From Alkalimonas cellulosilytica (GTDB lineage: Bacteria > Pseudomonadota > Gammaproteobacteria > Enterobacterales > Alteromonadaceae), in contig NZ_JAUHLI010000018.1 of the NCBI RefSeq assembly GCF_036325985.1, positions 10,805-74,804 of the forward strand: a stretch of DNA of 64,000 bases, given 5' to 3'. Below the pieces are notes generated by a model. It was not told the DNA's origin. It did not search any database and saw nothing but the letters and a program-made list of their open reading frames with translations. Positions within the stretch are counted from its first letter, which is position 1. Each line of letters starts with the position of its first letter. A program made the position numbers and the translations under genes. Positions 7,671 to 16,447 of the stretch are shown here, one piece after another.

Positions 7671-8863
7671 GTGCACTTAAAACCTTACCTTCCTGGCAAG
7701 CATTAACTCAGCATGCGGTTTTTCCAAAAGCCAATCATGATGAGGTAGCACGGATGAATGTGCTGACCCATCTGAATTACCATTTAAGTGCCAGAGTGTT
7801 GCCTGGTGTCAAACTAAGTTATGAGCAGCGGGTCAAGCCTGCCTTTGTCAAGAGCCAGGGCCGTGAGCCAGCAAGTCGCCACGAAATCCGACAGGCGATG
7901 TTGCAAGACTCTTACTTTCAGTTTTGGAGTGCGCTGCGTCGTAACACTATGGAAATGCGCCATCAGGCAGGGCGTTCCATGGTATTGCGACAAATTGATC
8001 GCATAGTCGACCAAGTTGATGCGTTAAATCAACACGCATCAACATTGCAACTGAATGACTCCATTGAGGTTCCGCACAATATTTCCGATGTGGATATACA
8101 TTGCCAACCGGGTTGTTACTACACGGAGTACTTTGAAAATGATGTCACTGTAGCGGCCAGTTATGATGCCGGACTTTTTGTTACCACAGCCGGCCTGTTG
8201 GGCGCGCTGAGCGATGGTGGTGGCCAAGGCATTGCCAATTGGCTGGCAACAGAGCACCCGGATTTTAAACCTCGCCGGATCCTGGACATTGGCTGCACCA
8301 TCGGACACAACGTAGTGCCGTTGGCGCAGGCGTTCCCGGATGCTGAGGTGATTGCTGTTGATGTGGCCAGGCCCAGTTTGCGCTATGCTCATGCCAGAGC
8401 TAAAGCGCTTGGAGTCGATAATATTACTTTTGTGCAGGCTAATGCTGAGCAGCTGCCGCAGTTTGCCAATGAGAGTTTCGATCTGATCACCACGGCTATG
8501 TTCTGGCACGAAACCTCGCACCGGGCTATGCCAGCTATTTTAAAAACCATTCAGCGATTGCTTAAACCCGGCGGCTTAACTCTGCATCTGGAACAGCCTC
8601 AGTATCAGGGAATGGGCCTTTATGAGCAATTTATCCGCGATTGGGACACCTATTTTAACAACGAGCCCTACTGGGGGCCGATGCATGACCTGGATTTAAC
8701 CGCAATGTTGGCTGCAGCAGGCTTCAACGCAGAGGATTTGTTTGAAATCGGCGTGGTGTCCAAAGTAGATGAAACCATTTTTGGTAAGCGTGAAGCGGGC
8801 GATTCTGGTGAGGATTATGGTCGGGCACCGGTCTGGAATGCTTTTGGGTTATGGAAAAAATAA
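7667..8863 (+). CDS. Class I SAM-dependent methyltransferase with long N-terminal extension
   Basis: 398 residues. The Rossmann methyltransferase core lies in the C-terminal half: motif I ILDIGCTIGHNVVPLA (about residues 205-220), the acidic end of strand 2 (VIAVDVARP), motif IV region FDLITTAMFWHE and the post-motif LLKPGGLTLHLEQP. The first 190 residues have no recognised domain. The methyl acceptor is unknown; coupling with the preceding unknown protein and with CoA-ester enzymes suggests a small catabolic or signalling substrate rather than RNA or protein. MmgE/PrpD genes follow in the same operon. Confidence 0.85.
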   Translation: MSALKTLPSWQALTQHAVFPKANHDEVARMNVLTHLNYHLSARVLPGVKLSYEQRVKPAFVKSQGREPASRHEIRQAMLQDSYFQFWSALRRNTMEMRHQAGRSMVLRQIDRIVDQVDALNQHASTLQLNDSIEVPHNISDVDIHCQPGCYYTEYFENDVTVAASYDAGLFVTTAGLLGALSDGGGQGIANWLATEHPDFKPRRILDIGCTIGHNVVPLAQAFPDAEVIAVDVARPSLRYAHARAKALGVDNITFVQANAEQLPQFANESFDLITTAMFWHETSHRAMPAILKTIQRLLKPGGLTLHLEQPQYQGMGLYEQFIRDWDTYFNNEPYWGPMHDLDLTAMLAAAGFNAEDLFEIGVVSKVDETIFGKREAGDSGEDYGRAPVWNAFGLWKK

Positions 8864-8879
8864 CGAAGCGGGGTGAGTC

Positions 8880-9242
8880 ATGAAACAACAAAGCATTGAC
8901 GCGATTGATTTGGCCGGTACGAAAGCAAAAGGCACACGGCCTTGGTTTTTGGCTGATCAGCAGACAGAGCAGGTACTATCCATTGCTATGGCACTGGCAA
9001 CTGAACTGGCAGTGACGCGTGAGCGGCTAACCACACTGGAGGCGATTTTGGTACAGCAACGCGTGCTGTCCAAAGATGCTATTGAAGAATACCGTCCTTC
9101 AAAGCAGGAAACTGCAGAGCGCAGTGCGGCCATGCAAGAGTACCTGGCGCGCATTCTTCGTATTGTTCAGCAAGACAAAGAAAGCATTGGTGCTCAGGAT
9201 AAAAGCATGGAGCAAATCCAGGCCGAATTGACCCGAAGCTAG
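8880..9242 (+). CDS. Small helical/coiled-coil protein of unknown function
   Basis: 120 residues, almost wholly predicted helix with heptad-like Leu/Ile spacing (LSIAMALATELAVTRERLTTLEAIL, about residues 33-57) and a charged C-terminal helix. A WFLADQQTEQVL segment near residue 22 could be a conserved N-terminal motif. No signal peptide, no membrane segment, no family recognised. It sits 16 bases after the methyltransferase and 4 bases before the first MmgE/PrpD gene, so it may be an oligomerising accessory subunit for one of them. Confidence 0.7.
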   Translation: MKQQSIDAIDLAGTKAKGTRPWFLADQQTEQVLSIAMALATELAVTRERLTTLEAILVQQRVLSKDAIEEYRPSKQETAERSAAMQEYLARILRIVQQDKESIGAQDKSMEQIQAELTRS

Positions 9243-9246
9243 TCCT

Positions 9247-10608
9247 ATGTCCATGCTATCAGGGACTAGCCTGACAGAGCAACTGGTGACAGCTTTACTG
9301 GCGAAGCCTGTTCAACAGGAAGATCGTCTTCGGGCCTGTTATCACTTGCTGGACTGGCTGGGCTGTGTTGCGGCCGGCAGTCCATCGGAGGTGGCCGGGA
9401 TTTACCGCAGTTTGCTTGCGAGCGAATCCGGCAGTAGTACGGCGTTATGGCAAGGCCAGAGCAGTTTTGATACGGCGCTGGCTTACAATGCAGCTCTTGG
9501 CAATGTATTGGAAATGGACGATGTGCATCGTCGCTCTATTCTACATCCTGGCCCTGTGGTGATCCCAGCTGCCTTAGCCGTGGCCGAGCAGCAGAGTGCT
9601 TCGCTGGAGCAACTGCTGGATGCCATAATAATAGGGTACGAAGTCACCATTCGCATTGGATCAGCCATCGGTCGCAGTCATTATCGCTTTTTTCACAATA
9701 CTTCCAGCTGTGGCGCTTTTGGGGCAGCCATGGCCGCAGGGCTTTTGTGGCAATTAACCCCGGCACAATTGGTGGCGGCCCTTGGCAATGCCGGCAGCCG
9801 CACCGGTGGTTTGTGGCAAATGCGTCATGAAGGGGTGCACACCAAGCAATGGCACAATGCTGAAGCGGCCAAAAGCGGTGTGGCTGCCAGCCGCTTGGCC
9901 AAAGCGGGCATGACCGGGCCGGTGGCTATTTTGGAAGGGCCCCAGGGGCTCTTTGCTGCCATGTCGGACGATGCTGTGCCTGAACGGGTGCTGGATGACC
10001 AGCCGCACTGGTTGCTGCATGACTGCACCTTTAAACCCTGGCCAGCCTGCCGTCATGCCCATCCGGCGCTGGATGTGGTGAGCTCTGTGTTGGCAGAGCA
10101 CGCTGTGACAACCGCTGAGGTGCAGCACATCCTGATTGAAACCTATCAGGATGCGCTGACTTTTTGCGATAAGCCTATGCCTGTCACGGCTGCCGAAGCA
10201 CGTTTTAGCATTCAGCATGCGGTTGCTGCACGAATGATTTGGGGCGAGCCAGAGCTCTGGCATTATCAACCCGCACATCTGGCTGAGCCTGCTGTTGCCG
10301 CCTTGCGACAGCGTATCCGGCTTCAAGTGGCCGACGATTTGGAGCAGGGCTATCCAATGCATTTCGGCGCCCGCTGCCAGCTTACCCTCATCGATGGGCG
10401 CACTTTAACCTACCAATTGGACGACACCCTGGGCGATCCGGAGCGGCCTTTATCGACCGAACAGCTGGTGGCCAAAGCCCGACGTTTGTTTGCTGTGGCA
10501 GGACTGTCAAAAAGCTGTATCGACGATTTAACGTCCTTAGGCTGGGCGAAAACATCAGAACTGTCGACTTTATTTGGTTTGTTACAACAGGAGCCGTGCC
10601 ATGACTAG
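9247..10608 (+). CDS. MmgE/PrpD family protein (first of two)
   Basis: 453 residues, full length for the family. Recognised by the helical N-terminal domain with LGNVLEMDDVHRRSILHPG (about 83-101), the SRTGGLWQMRHEGVHTKQWHNAEAAKSG region (about 183-210) and FKPWPACRHAHPALD (about 263-277). Family reactions include 2-methylcitrate dehydration, cis-aconitate decarboxylation and related eliminations on di- and tricarboxylates. Adjacent to a second, divergent member, with a shared ATGACTAG overlap. With LeuCD- and CitE-type enzymes nearby, the likely substrate is a branched tricarboxylate; dehydratase versus decarboxylase cannot be settled. Confidence 0.87.
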   Translation: MSMLSGTSLTEQLVTALLAKPVQQEDRLRACYHLLDWLGCVAAGSPSEVAGIYRSLLASESGSSTALWQGQSSFDTALAYNAALGNVLEMDDVHRRSILHPGPVVIPAALAVAEQQSASLEQLLDAIIIGYEVTIRIGSAIGRSHYRFFHNTSSCGAFGAAMAAGLLWQLTPAQLVAALGNAGSRTGGLWQMRHEGVHTKQWHNAEAAKSGVAASRLAKAGMTGPVAILEGPQGLFAAMSDDAVPERVLDDQPHWLLHDCTFKPWPACRHAHPALDVVSSVLAEHAVTTAEVQHILIETYQDALTFCDKPMPVTAAEARFSIQHAVAARMIWGEPELWHYQPAHLAEPAVAALRQRIRLQVADDLEQGYPMHFGARCQLTLIDGRTLTYQLDDTLGDPERPLSTEQLVAKARRLFAVAGLSKSCIDDLTSLGWAKTSELSTLFGLLQQEPCHD

Positions 10609-12007
10609 TGCCATGAGTAGCGCTGCGAGTACTGTCAACAGCAGCGCCATTGACGCCATTTTGGATCATCTGACTAGCGTCACTTATGAACGACTCCCCG
10701 ACAGCAGCATCCTGGCTGCCAAAGTATTTTTAAAAGACAGCTTTGCTGTGGCGCTCAGCGGCAGTCGGGTACCGACTGTTGCGGCGGTGAAACAGGCGGT
10801 GCAAGGCTGGGGGCAGGGGCAGCAGGCGCAGGTCTGGGCCACCGGCGAATGGTTGCCTGCCGGCAATGCGGCCCTGATCAATGGTTTTCAAATCCATAAT
10901 CAGGAATGGGATGCGGTGCATGAAAAAGCGGTAGTTCATCCGATGGCTACTATTGTTTCTGCCTTAGTAGCTTATGCCCAGCAGCACGAGCTAACCGGCA
11001 AGCAGCTGCTGCTAGGGTTGATTTTAGCTGTGGATGTGGCCACCCTGATTGGTAGTTGTGTGACCTCTGGTTTGCGTTTTTTTCGCCCAGCCTGTTGCGG
11101 TGCTTTAGGGGTAGCCGCTGGCATCAGTGCCATGCTGGGGCTAAGCCGTGAACAAACCCATCAGGCGCTTGGCATTGCCTACAGCCAGCTCAGCGGCACG
11201 ATGCAGGCCCATGTTGAAGGCTCACCAATGTTGGCGATGCAAATTGGTATCAATGCCAGGGCTGCAATGCATGCAGTGGATCTGGCCAGAGCAGGCTTTA
11301 CCGGGCCGAAAGATATTCTGGAAGGGCCTTTTGGTTATTTTAAGTTGTATGAGCAAAGCTATCAGTTGTCCGAGCTATTTGATCGTTTAGGCCGGCAGCA
11401 TCAGATTGAACAAATCAGTCATAAACCTTATCCAACAGGTCGGGCCGGTCATGGCGCGGTCGATGCCATTCTGACGCTGCAACAGCAGCATCGCTTTTCT
11501 GCAGCGGATATTGAGCAGATCTATATTACGGCACCACCGCTGATCCTGCGCCTGGTCGACAGACCCGTGCGAGCGGATATGGACAGCAGCTATGCCAAAC
11601 TATGCCAGGGGTATATTGCAGCCTGTGCCTTGCTGCATGGCCAGGTTAGTGTCACTGATTTTGACGAAGCGGCACTGCGTGACTCAGAGCGCCTGGCCCT
11701 GGCTAATCGGGTATCCATGGCATTAAGCGATTGCTCGGATCCAAATGCATTGGCGCCGATTGATGTAAAGCTGCGGCTGAAAGGTGGATCGGAGCTCGGT
11801 TTGTTCCTGCCAGCGGTGTTGGGCCATCCACAACGGCCATTATCGCCTGACCAGCAGCAGCAAAAATTCCTGGCGGCTGTTGCCAGCTGCGTTGTGCCGT
11901 ATTCGCCACAAGACTGGCAGCAATTGATAAATGCCATAGACCAGCTGGAGCAGCTCGCCAATAGTAGTGACCTTGTTTCCTTATTAATTAGTCCGACACA
12001 CAGGTAA
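10601..12007 (+). CDS. MmgE/PrpD family protein (second of two)
   Basis: 468 residues from ATG 10601 (AGGAG in front; a start nine codons earlier is rejected). It overlaps the stop of the preceding MmgE/PrpD gene by eight bases. Family features: NGFQIHNQEWDAVHEKAVVHPMATIV (about 94-119), a Gly-rich helix GALGVAAGISAMLGL, HVEGSPMLAMQIGINARAAMHAVDLARAGF (about 206-235) and the KPYPTGRAGHGAVDAIL segment. It differs clearly from its neighbour, so this looks like an old pair with separate roles or a heteromer. Probably acts on a carboxylic acid intermediate before CoA activation by the ligase that follows. Confidence 0.87.
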   Translation: MTSAMSSAASTVNSSAIDAILDHLTSVTYERLPDSSILAAKVFLKDSFAVALSGSRVPTVAAVKQAVQGWGQGQQAQVWATGEWLPAGNAALINGFQIHNQEWDAVHEKAVVHPMATIVSALVAYAQQHELTGKQLLLGLILAVDVATLIGSCVTSGLRFFRPACCGALGVAAGISAMLGLSREQTHQALGIAYSQLSGTMQAHVEGSPMLAMQIGINARAAMHAVDLARAGFTGPKDILEGPFGYFKLYEQSYQLSELFDRLGRQHQIEQISHKPYPTGRAGHGAVDAILTLQQQHRFSAADIEQIYITAPPLILRLVDRPVRADMDSSYAKLCQGYIAACALLHGQVSVTDFDEAALRDSERLALANRVSMALSDCSDPNALAPIDVKLRLKGGSELGLFLPAVLGHPQRPLSPDQQQQKFLAAVASCVVPYSPQDWQQLINAIDQLEQLANSSDLVSLLISPTHR

Positions 12008-12011
12008 ATTC

Positions 12012-13421
12012 ATGCAAGCATCTTATCCAACCTACTTTGAATCCTTTGATTATCGGGCCATGCTTGACGAGTATCCACTGGGGCCAGCGTTATTAACCCA
12101 CTTTCAGCAAATGTCAGCTGAAGAGCTTCGGGTATTGCAGAATCAGCGGTTTATGAAGGTGGTGGCTCGGGCCTGGCAAATTCCGTTTTATCAGCGGATC
12201 TGGGGGAGTGCGGGCATAACTCCAGCCGATATTCAAAGCCTGGACGACCTTCAGAAGCTGCCACTGATCTCTAAAGCCGATATTATGGACAGTGTCGAAA
12301 AGTTTCCACCCATTGGCGATTTCCATGGGCTGGATTCGATCCCTAAAGAGCAGCGCCCACCCCTGGTGTTTCACACCACCAGTGGCACCACTGGCACGCC
12401 GCAGCCCTTACTCTTTGGGCCCAAAGGCCGGGAAGTCCAGTCTTTGTTGGTGGCGCGTAGCTACCGCTTTATGGGGCTTAAGCCGGCCGCCACCATTCAA
12501 AGTTGCTATGGCCACGGCATGATCAATGGTGGTCATTACATCCGTGAAGCCGTGACCCGTTACACCAATGCCATTTTTCTGTCGGCTGGCACTGGGGTCG
12601 AAACCCGCTCGGCCCAACAGGTGCAGTTGATGAAAACCTTTGGTGTGAATGTACTGGTGGGTTTTGTGGATTACATCAAACGGCTGGCCGATGTTGCCAT
12701 GGATGAAGGTTTGGTGCCAGGCAAAGACATCAAGATTGATATGATCATTGGTCATCTGGGTATGGAAAGCCGCGACAGCATTGCCAAAGCCTGGGGCAAC
12801 CCGGAGCTGTTTGACTGGTATGGCGTCGGTGATACCGGCTGCATTGCGGCCGAAGGGCCAGATCACGATGGCATGCATGTGTGGGAAGATGCACATTTTC
12901 TGGAACTGCTCGACCCAGACACCAATCAACCGGTTGCAGTGGGCGAGCGGGGTAATATGGTGGTGACTTGTTTGTACAAAGATGATGTCTATCCCATTAT
13001 CCGTTTTAATACCCATGATTTAACGGAACAATTGCCTGGTGAGAATAAGCTTGGCTTGCCGTTTAAGCGCATTCGTGGCTTTATGGGGCGCTCCGACAAC
13101 ATGGTAAAGTTGCGCGGCATTAATATTTACCCGCAAGGCGTTGGTCCGATGCTGGATGAGCGGCCGGAGTTTTTGGGGGAGTTTATTTGCAAGGCGGTGC
13201 GGGATGATACTGGTCGGGATGAAATGATCGTCTTAGTGGAAGTCAGCAGCCCGCCGGCGCAGCGCTCAGAGCTGCTGGAGATTTACCAAAGCCTGTTGAA
13301 ACGGAAAATAGGGATTGAGGTGCAGGTTGAGTTGGTTGGAGAGGGTGAGTTAACCCCGCTGACCCAGGTGGATGTGCGGCAAAAACCGATCCGCTTACTG
13401 GATCAGCGCTTTGGCGGCTAA
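12012..13421 (+). CDS. Phenylacetate-CoA ligase (PaaK)-family adenylate-forming enzyme
   Basis: 469 residues, slightly longer than PaaK. The ATP-binding loop TTSGTTGTPQP is at about 119-129, an aromatic-rich acceptor core follows, the adenylate motif DWYGVGDTGCIAAEGP is at about 272-287 and the hinge region GRSDNMVKLRGINIYP at about 361-376 matches PaaK (SDDMLIIRGVNVFP type). Role: ATP-dependent formation of an acyl-CoA or adenylate from a carboxylic acid. The acid is unknown; its neighbours suggest a pathway acid produced by the MmgE/PrpD pair or released by the following amidase. Confidence 0.88.
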   Translation: MQASYPTYFESFDYRAMLDEYPLGPALLTHFQQMSAEELRVLQNQRFMKVVARAWQIPFYQRIWGSAGITPADIQSLDDLQKLPLISKADIMDSVEKFPPIGDFHGLDSIPKEQRPPLVFHTTSGTTGTPQPLLFGPKGREVQSLLVARSYRFMGLKPAATIQSCYGHGMINGGHYIREAVTRYTNAIFLSAGTGVETRSAQQVQLMKTFGVNVLVGFVDYIKRLADVAMDEGLVPGKDIKIDMIIGHLGMESRDSIAKAWGNPELFDWYGVGDTGCIAAEGPDHDGMHVWEDAHFLELLDPDTNQPVAVGERGNMVVTCLYKDDVYPIIRFNTHDLTEQLPGENKLGLPFKRIRGFMGRSDNMVKLRGINIYPQGVGPMLDERPEFLGEFICKAVRDDTGRDEMIVLVEVSSPPAQRSELLEIYQSLLKRKIGIEVQVELVGEGELTPLTQVDVRQKPIRLLDQRFGG

Positions 13422-13451
13422 AGCGGAAAAAGCGGATAGAAGGAGCGAGCT

Positions 13452-14813
13452 GTGAAGCTGGATACGGAGGTGCTGGCTGCGGATTTTTGTCAGCAGCGAC
13501 AGTGGATAGAAGCCGGAGCGCTGAGCGCAGCGGAATTGTTGCAATGGCAATGGCAGGCTGCCGGGCAGCTCAATCCAAAGCTCAACTGTTTTACCCAGCT
13601 GGCAGCGACGGCGCCTGAGCCTCAGCCGCACGGTGCTTTGGCCGGGCTGGCATTGGCGGTAAAAGACAACATTGATGTGGCCGGCTTTGCCACCACAGCC
13701 GGGCTGGAAGTACGCCGGCACCACCAGCCCGCGCAGAATGCTTTTGTTATCGAGCAGCTCAAAGCCGCCGGTTGTAGCATCATCGGCAAGCTCAATATGC
13801 ATGAAGGTGCGCTTGGTGCCAGCAACCACAACAGCCATTTTGGCGATGCCCACAATCCGCACCGTTTGGGCCATACCCCGGGCGGTTCGTCCGGTGGTTC
13901 AGGCTCAGCCGTGGCCGCGGGGCTGGTGCCGATAGCGCTTGGAACTGATACCATGGGATCGGTACGGATCCCGGCCTCTTATTGTGGCGTTTTTGGTTTT
14001 AAACCGAGCCGCGGTGCAGTCAGCAATCGAGGCTCGGTGCCCTGTGGCCGCAGCATGGATACCATAGGGCCGCTGGCGCGCTCGGCGAGGGATTTAAGCC
14101 TGGTCTATCGGCTGATGGCCACTTTTGATGCCAGGAGCCCGGAAGCCATTCGCTTGCCGCCTGAATCCACCACCGACAACCAGCACATCAAAACCCTGCG
14201 GATTTTAGTGCCGGAGGCGCTGGATACTTTGGGGGTGGATGACGCTATCCTGCGCGATTTTAACAACAACCTTCAGCTTTTTCGTGAGCTCGGCTGTACG
14301 CTGCAGTCCTTTTCCTTTGGCGATTACCCGTTCGCGGCGGCGCGCCGGGCCGGGCTTTTGCTGTGTGAAACCGATATGCGGCTGGAATACCAGCAGGAAT
14401 GGCAAAACCAGCAGGCTCTGTTTTCCGACTATCTGCGTGCTTTGCTGGCCTACCCGGATCGCAAGAGTCCGCTGGATTACAGTGCGGCGCTGCTGGTGCT
14501 GGAGCAGGCTGTAGTTTCTGCCCGGCACTGGTTTACGCAGGGGGATCTGATCTTGCTGCCGACCACACCGCAGCGGGCATTTTCATTAGCTGATCCGGTG
14601 CCTGCCAATCAGGCGGATTTAACCAGCCTGGCCAACCAGGCCGGGCTGCCGGCGCTGAGTTTACCGATGCTGAGCGATCAGGCATTGCCGGCCGGCATGC
14701 AGCTGATTGGCCCAGTTGGTAGCGACTGGCAATTACTGGCACTGGCCGAGCTGTGGCAACAAGCCAGTGGTTTTCGATATCGTTTGCCTGCTATGGTAGA
14801 TGAGATAGCGTAA
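13452..14813 (+). CDS. Amidase signature family hydrolase
   Basis: 453 residues. Start is GTG 13452, supported by AGGAGCGAGCT before it. The Ser-cisSer-Lys machinery is visible: Lys in AVKDNIDVAG (about 73), the Gly/Ser-rich loop GGSSGGSGSAVAAG (about 144-157) and the nucleophile region GTDTMGSVRIPAS (about 163-175). Family members hydrolyse amides, half-amides, biuret/allophanate or transfer amides (GatA). No gatB/gatC is near, so a catabolic amidase is favoured, perhaps a half-amide of imide breakdown or an amide side chain. Confidence 0.88.
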   Translation: MKLDTEVLAADFCQQRQWIEAGALSAAELLQWQWQAAGQLNPKLNCFTQLAATAPEPQPHGALAGLALAVKDNIDVAGFATTAGLEVRRHHQPAQNAFVIEQLKAAGCSIIGKLNMHEGALGASNHNSHFGDAHNPHRLGHTPGGSSGGSGSAVAAGLVPIALGTDTMGSVRIPASYCGVFGFKPSRGAVSNRGSVPCGRSMDTIGPLARSARDLSLVYRLMATFDARSPEAIRLPPESTTDNQHIKTLRILVPEALDTLGVDDAILRDFNNNLQLFRELGCTLQSFSFGDYPFAAARRAGLLLCETDMRLEYQQEWQNQQALFSDYLRALLAYPDRKSPLDYSAALLVLEQAVVSARHWFTQGDLILLPTTPQRAFSLADPVPANQADLTSLANQAGLPALSLPMLSDQALPAGMQLIGPVGSDWQLLALAELWQQASGFRYRLPAMVDEIA

Positions 14814-14825
14814 CGAGGTGACAGA

Positions 14826-16007
14826 ATGGCAGGTCCGTTAGCCGGGGTTAAAGTATTGGATTTAAGCCGTATTCTGGCAGGTCCCTGGGCAACCCAGGTG
14901 CTGGCTGATTATGGCGCTGAGGTCTGGAAGATTGAAAAGCCTGGTGAAGGGGATGATACCCGGCGCTGGGGGCCACCGTTTTTGCACGATGAAGCCGGGC
15001 AGAATACCGGTCAGTCGGCCTACTTTTTGTGTGCCAACCGTGGCAAACGCTCTGTCTGCATTGATATCACTACTGAGCAAGGCCAGCAGCACATCAGACA
15101 GTTGGCTGTCCAGGCCGATGTGCTGGTTGAAAACTACAAAGTCGGTGGCCTGGCCAAGTATGGGCTGGATTATTCCAGCCTGGCGGCGCTAAATCCCCGA
15201 CTGATTTATTGCTCGATCACCGGTTTTGGCCAGACGGGTCCTTATGCTCAGCAGGCCGGTTACGATGCGATGATCCAAGGGTTGGGTGGCTTAATGAGCA
15301 TTACCGGCGAGCCGGATGATAAACCCGGTGGTGGTCCTCAGAAAGTGGGCGTTGCGGCTGCTGACTTGATGACCGGTATGTACGCTGTCTCGGCCATTTT
15401 GGCTGCCTTGCATCATCGCAACCAGACCGGCCAGGGCCAATACATCGATTTAGCCTTGCTGGATACCCAGGTGGCCTGGCTGGCCAATCAGGCCTCCAAT
15501 TATCTGGTCAGTGGGGAGGTGCCACAACGTCTTGGCACAGCCCATCCGAATATCGTGCCCTATCAGGCGATGCAATGCCGCGATGGCTTTATGCTGCTGG
15601 CGGTGGGCAATGATCGCCAGTTTCGTAGTTGTTGCACCGTGCTGGGCTGCCCTGAGCTGGCCGATGATGCGCGTTTTATCAGCAATGCGTTGCGGGTACA
15701 GCATCGGGATGCACTGATCCCCTTGCTCGCCGTTCAGCTGTTGCAGCATGGGGTCGGGCATTGGGTTAAAGCATTGTCCGAGCAGCATGTGCCTTGCGGG
15801 CCTATTAATAATCTGGAGCAGGTGTTTGCCGATCCGCAGGTCCAAGCCCGCAGCATGCACATTCAGGCCAGGCACAGCAAAGGCTATCAGGTGCCTATGG
15901 TGGCCAACCCAGTGAAGTTTTCTGCAACTCCGTTGTCGTTTGACCAGGCGCCGCCAGAGCTTGGTGAGCATACCGATGCTGTTTTGCAGCTGCTAAAAGG
16001 CCGTTAA
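14826..16007 (+). CDS. Family III (CaiB/BaiF) CoA-transferase
   Basis: 393 residues. N-terminal LDLSRILAGPWATQVLADYGAEVWKIEKP (about 11-39) and the catalytic Asp in VAAADLMTGMYAVSAIL (about 178-194) are present, as is the NRGKRSV block. Family III enzymes move CoA from succinyl-CoA or acetyl-CoA onto dicarboxylates such as mesaconate, itaconate, citramalate or oxalate. One of four in the window. It ends the 6939-16007 operon; an intrinsic terminator begins inside its last codons. Acceptor unknown. Confidence 0.9.
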   Translation: MAGPLAGVKVLDLSRILAGPWATQVLADYGAEVWKIEKPGEGDDTRRWGPPFLHDEAGQNTGQSAYFLCANRGKRSVCIDITTEQGQQHIRQLAVQADVLVENYKVGGLAKYGLDYSSLAALNPRLIYCSITGFGQTGPYAQQAGYDAMIQGLGGLMSITGEPDDKPGGGPQKVGVAAADLMTGMYAVSAILAALHHRNQTGQGQYIDLALLDTQVAWLANQASNYLVSGEVPQRLGTAHPNIVPYQAMQCRDGFMLLAVGNDRQFRSCCTVLGCPELADDARFISNALRVQHRDALIPLLAVQLLQHGVGHWVKALSEQHVPCGPINNLEQVFADPQVQARSMHIQARHSKGYQVPMVANPVKFSATPLSFDQAPPELGEHTDAVLQLLKGR

Positions 16008-16028
16008 CCTCTTTTAGCAGCCGTTTTT
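15989..16028 (+). terminator. Intrinsic terminator of the 6939-16007 operon
   Basis: An 11-bp perfect stem, GCTGCTAAAAG (15989-15999) with CTTTTAGCAGC (16011-16021), followed by a T run at 16024-16028. The left arm lies inside the last codons of the CoA-transferase gene, the loop holds the stop codon. Confidence 0.8.
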
Positions 16029-16037
16029 CCCCACCTT

Positions 16038-16051
16038 TTGTCAATTGTCAA
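16038..16051. promoter_or_regulatory. Weak FNR-type box upstream of the 16130-24193 operon
   Basis: TTGTC-AATT-GTCAA, two mismatches from the FNR consensus but a perfect dyad. It lies 80-90 bases before the HapK-like gene. A TTTGTCCGTAC element follows at 16098, at nearly the same spacing as in the 24455 and 41463 promoters, which supports a real site. Confidence 0.4.
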
Positions 16052-16129
16052 TTTCCGCTGCCAAGGCGCATGGACTAGGGCAGTCAGGCCCGTTAGATTT
16101 GTCCGTACAACTTGATAAAGGAGTGGGCT

Positions 16130-16438
16130 ATGACAACGCTAGTGGTCTTGTTTAATCTGAAATCCGACGCCGATCAGCAGGCTTATGAGCAATGGGCCAA
16201 AACAACTGATTTACCAACAGCCGGCGCTTTGCCTTCGGTCGATGCATTCAACCTCTACAAATCGCAAGCGCTGCTGATGAGCGATGAGCGGCCACCTTAC
16301 CAATACATCGAAGTGATCAAGGTGAATGACATGGCGCAGTTTGGTCAGGATGTGACCACAGAAACCATGCAAAAAGTTGCCAGCGAATTCCAAAGCTTTG
16401 CGGATAACCCGCTGTTCATTTTAACGGAACAAATCTAA
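16130..16438 (+). CDS. RedY/HapK-like ferredoxin-fold small protein
   Basis: 102 residues from ATG 16130 (AAAGGAG in front). A single alpha/beta domain, MTTLVVLFNLKSDADQQAYEQW..., of the dimeric alpha/beta barrel type. It resembles the HapK/RedY-like family known from prodigiosin-type (tripyrrole) pathways, from memory of the family and not tested. No membrane or signal segment. First gene of the 16130-24193 operon, nine bases before the SDR gene. A substrate-binding or chaperone-like role for a small hydrophobic, possibly pyrrolic, molecule is speculation. Confidence 0.65.
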   Translation: MTTLVVLFNLKSDADQQAYEQWAKTTDLPTAGALPSVDAFNLYKSQALLMSDERPPYQYIEVIKVNDMAQFGQDVTTETMQKVASEFQSFADNPLFILTEQI

Positions 16439-16447
16439 GGAGGGGGT

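Noticed and set aside
9754..10362. Minus-strand open frame (202 codons) within the first MmgE/PrpD gene
   Set aside because: Shadow frame with low-complexity His/Arg-rich content and no start context.
12408..13016. Minus-strand open frame (202 codons) within the PaaK-type ligase
   Set aside because: Antisense to a fully recognised enzyme; no domain.
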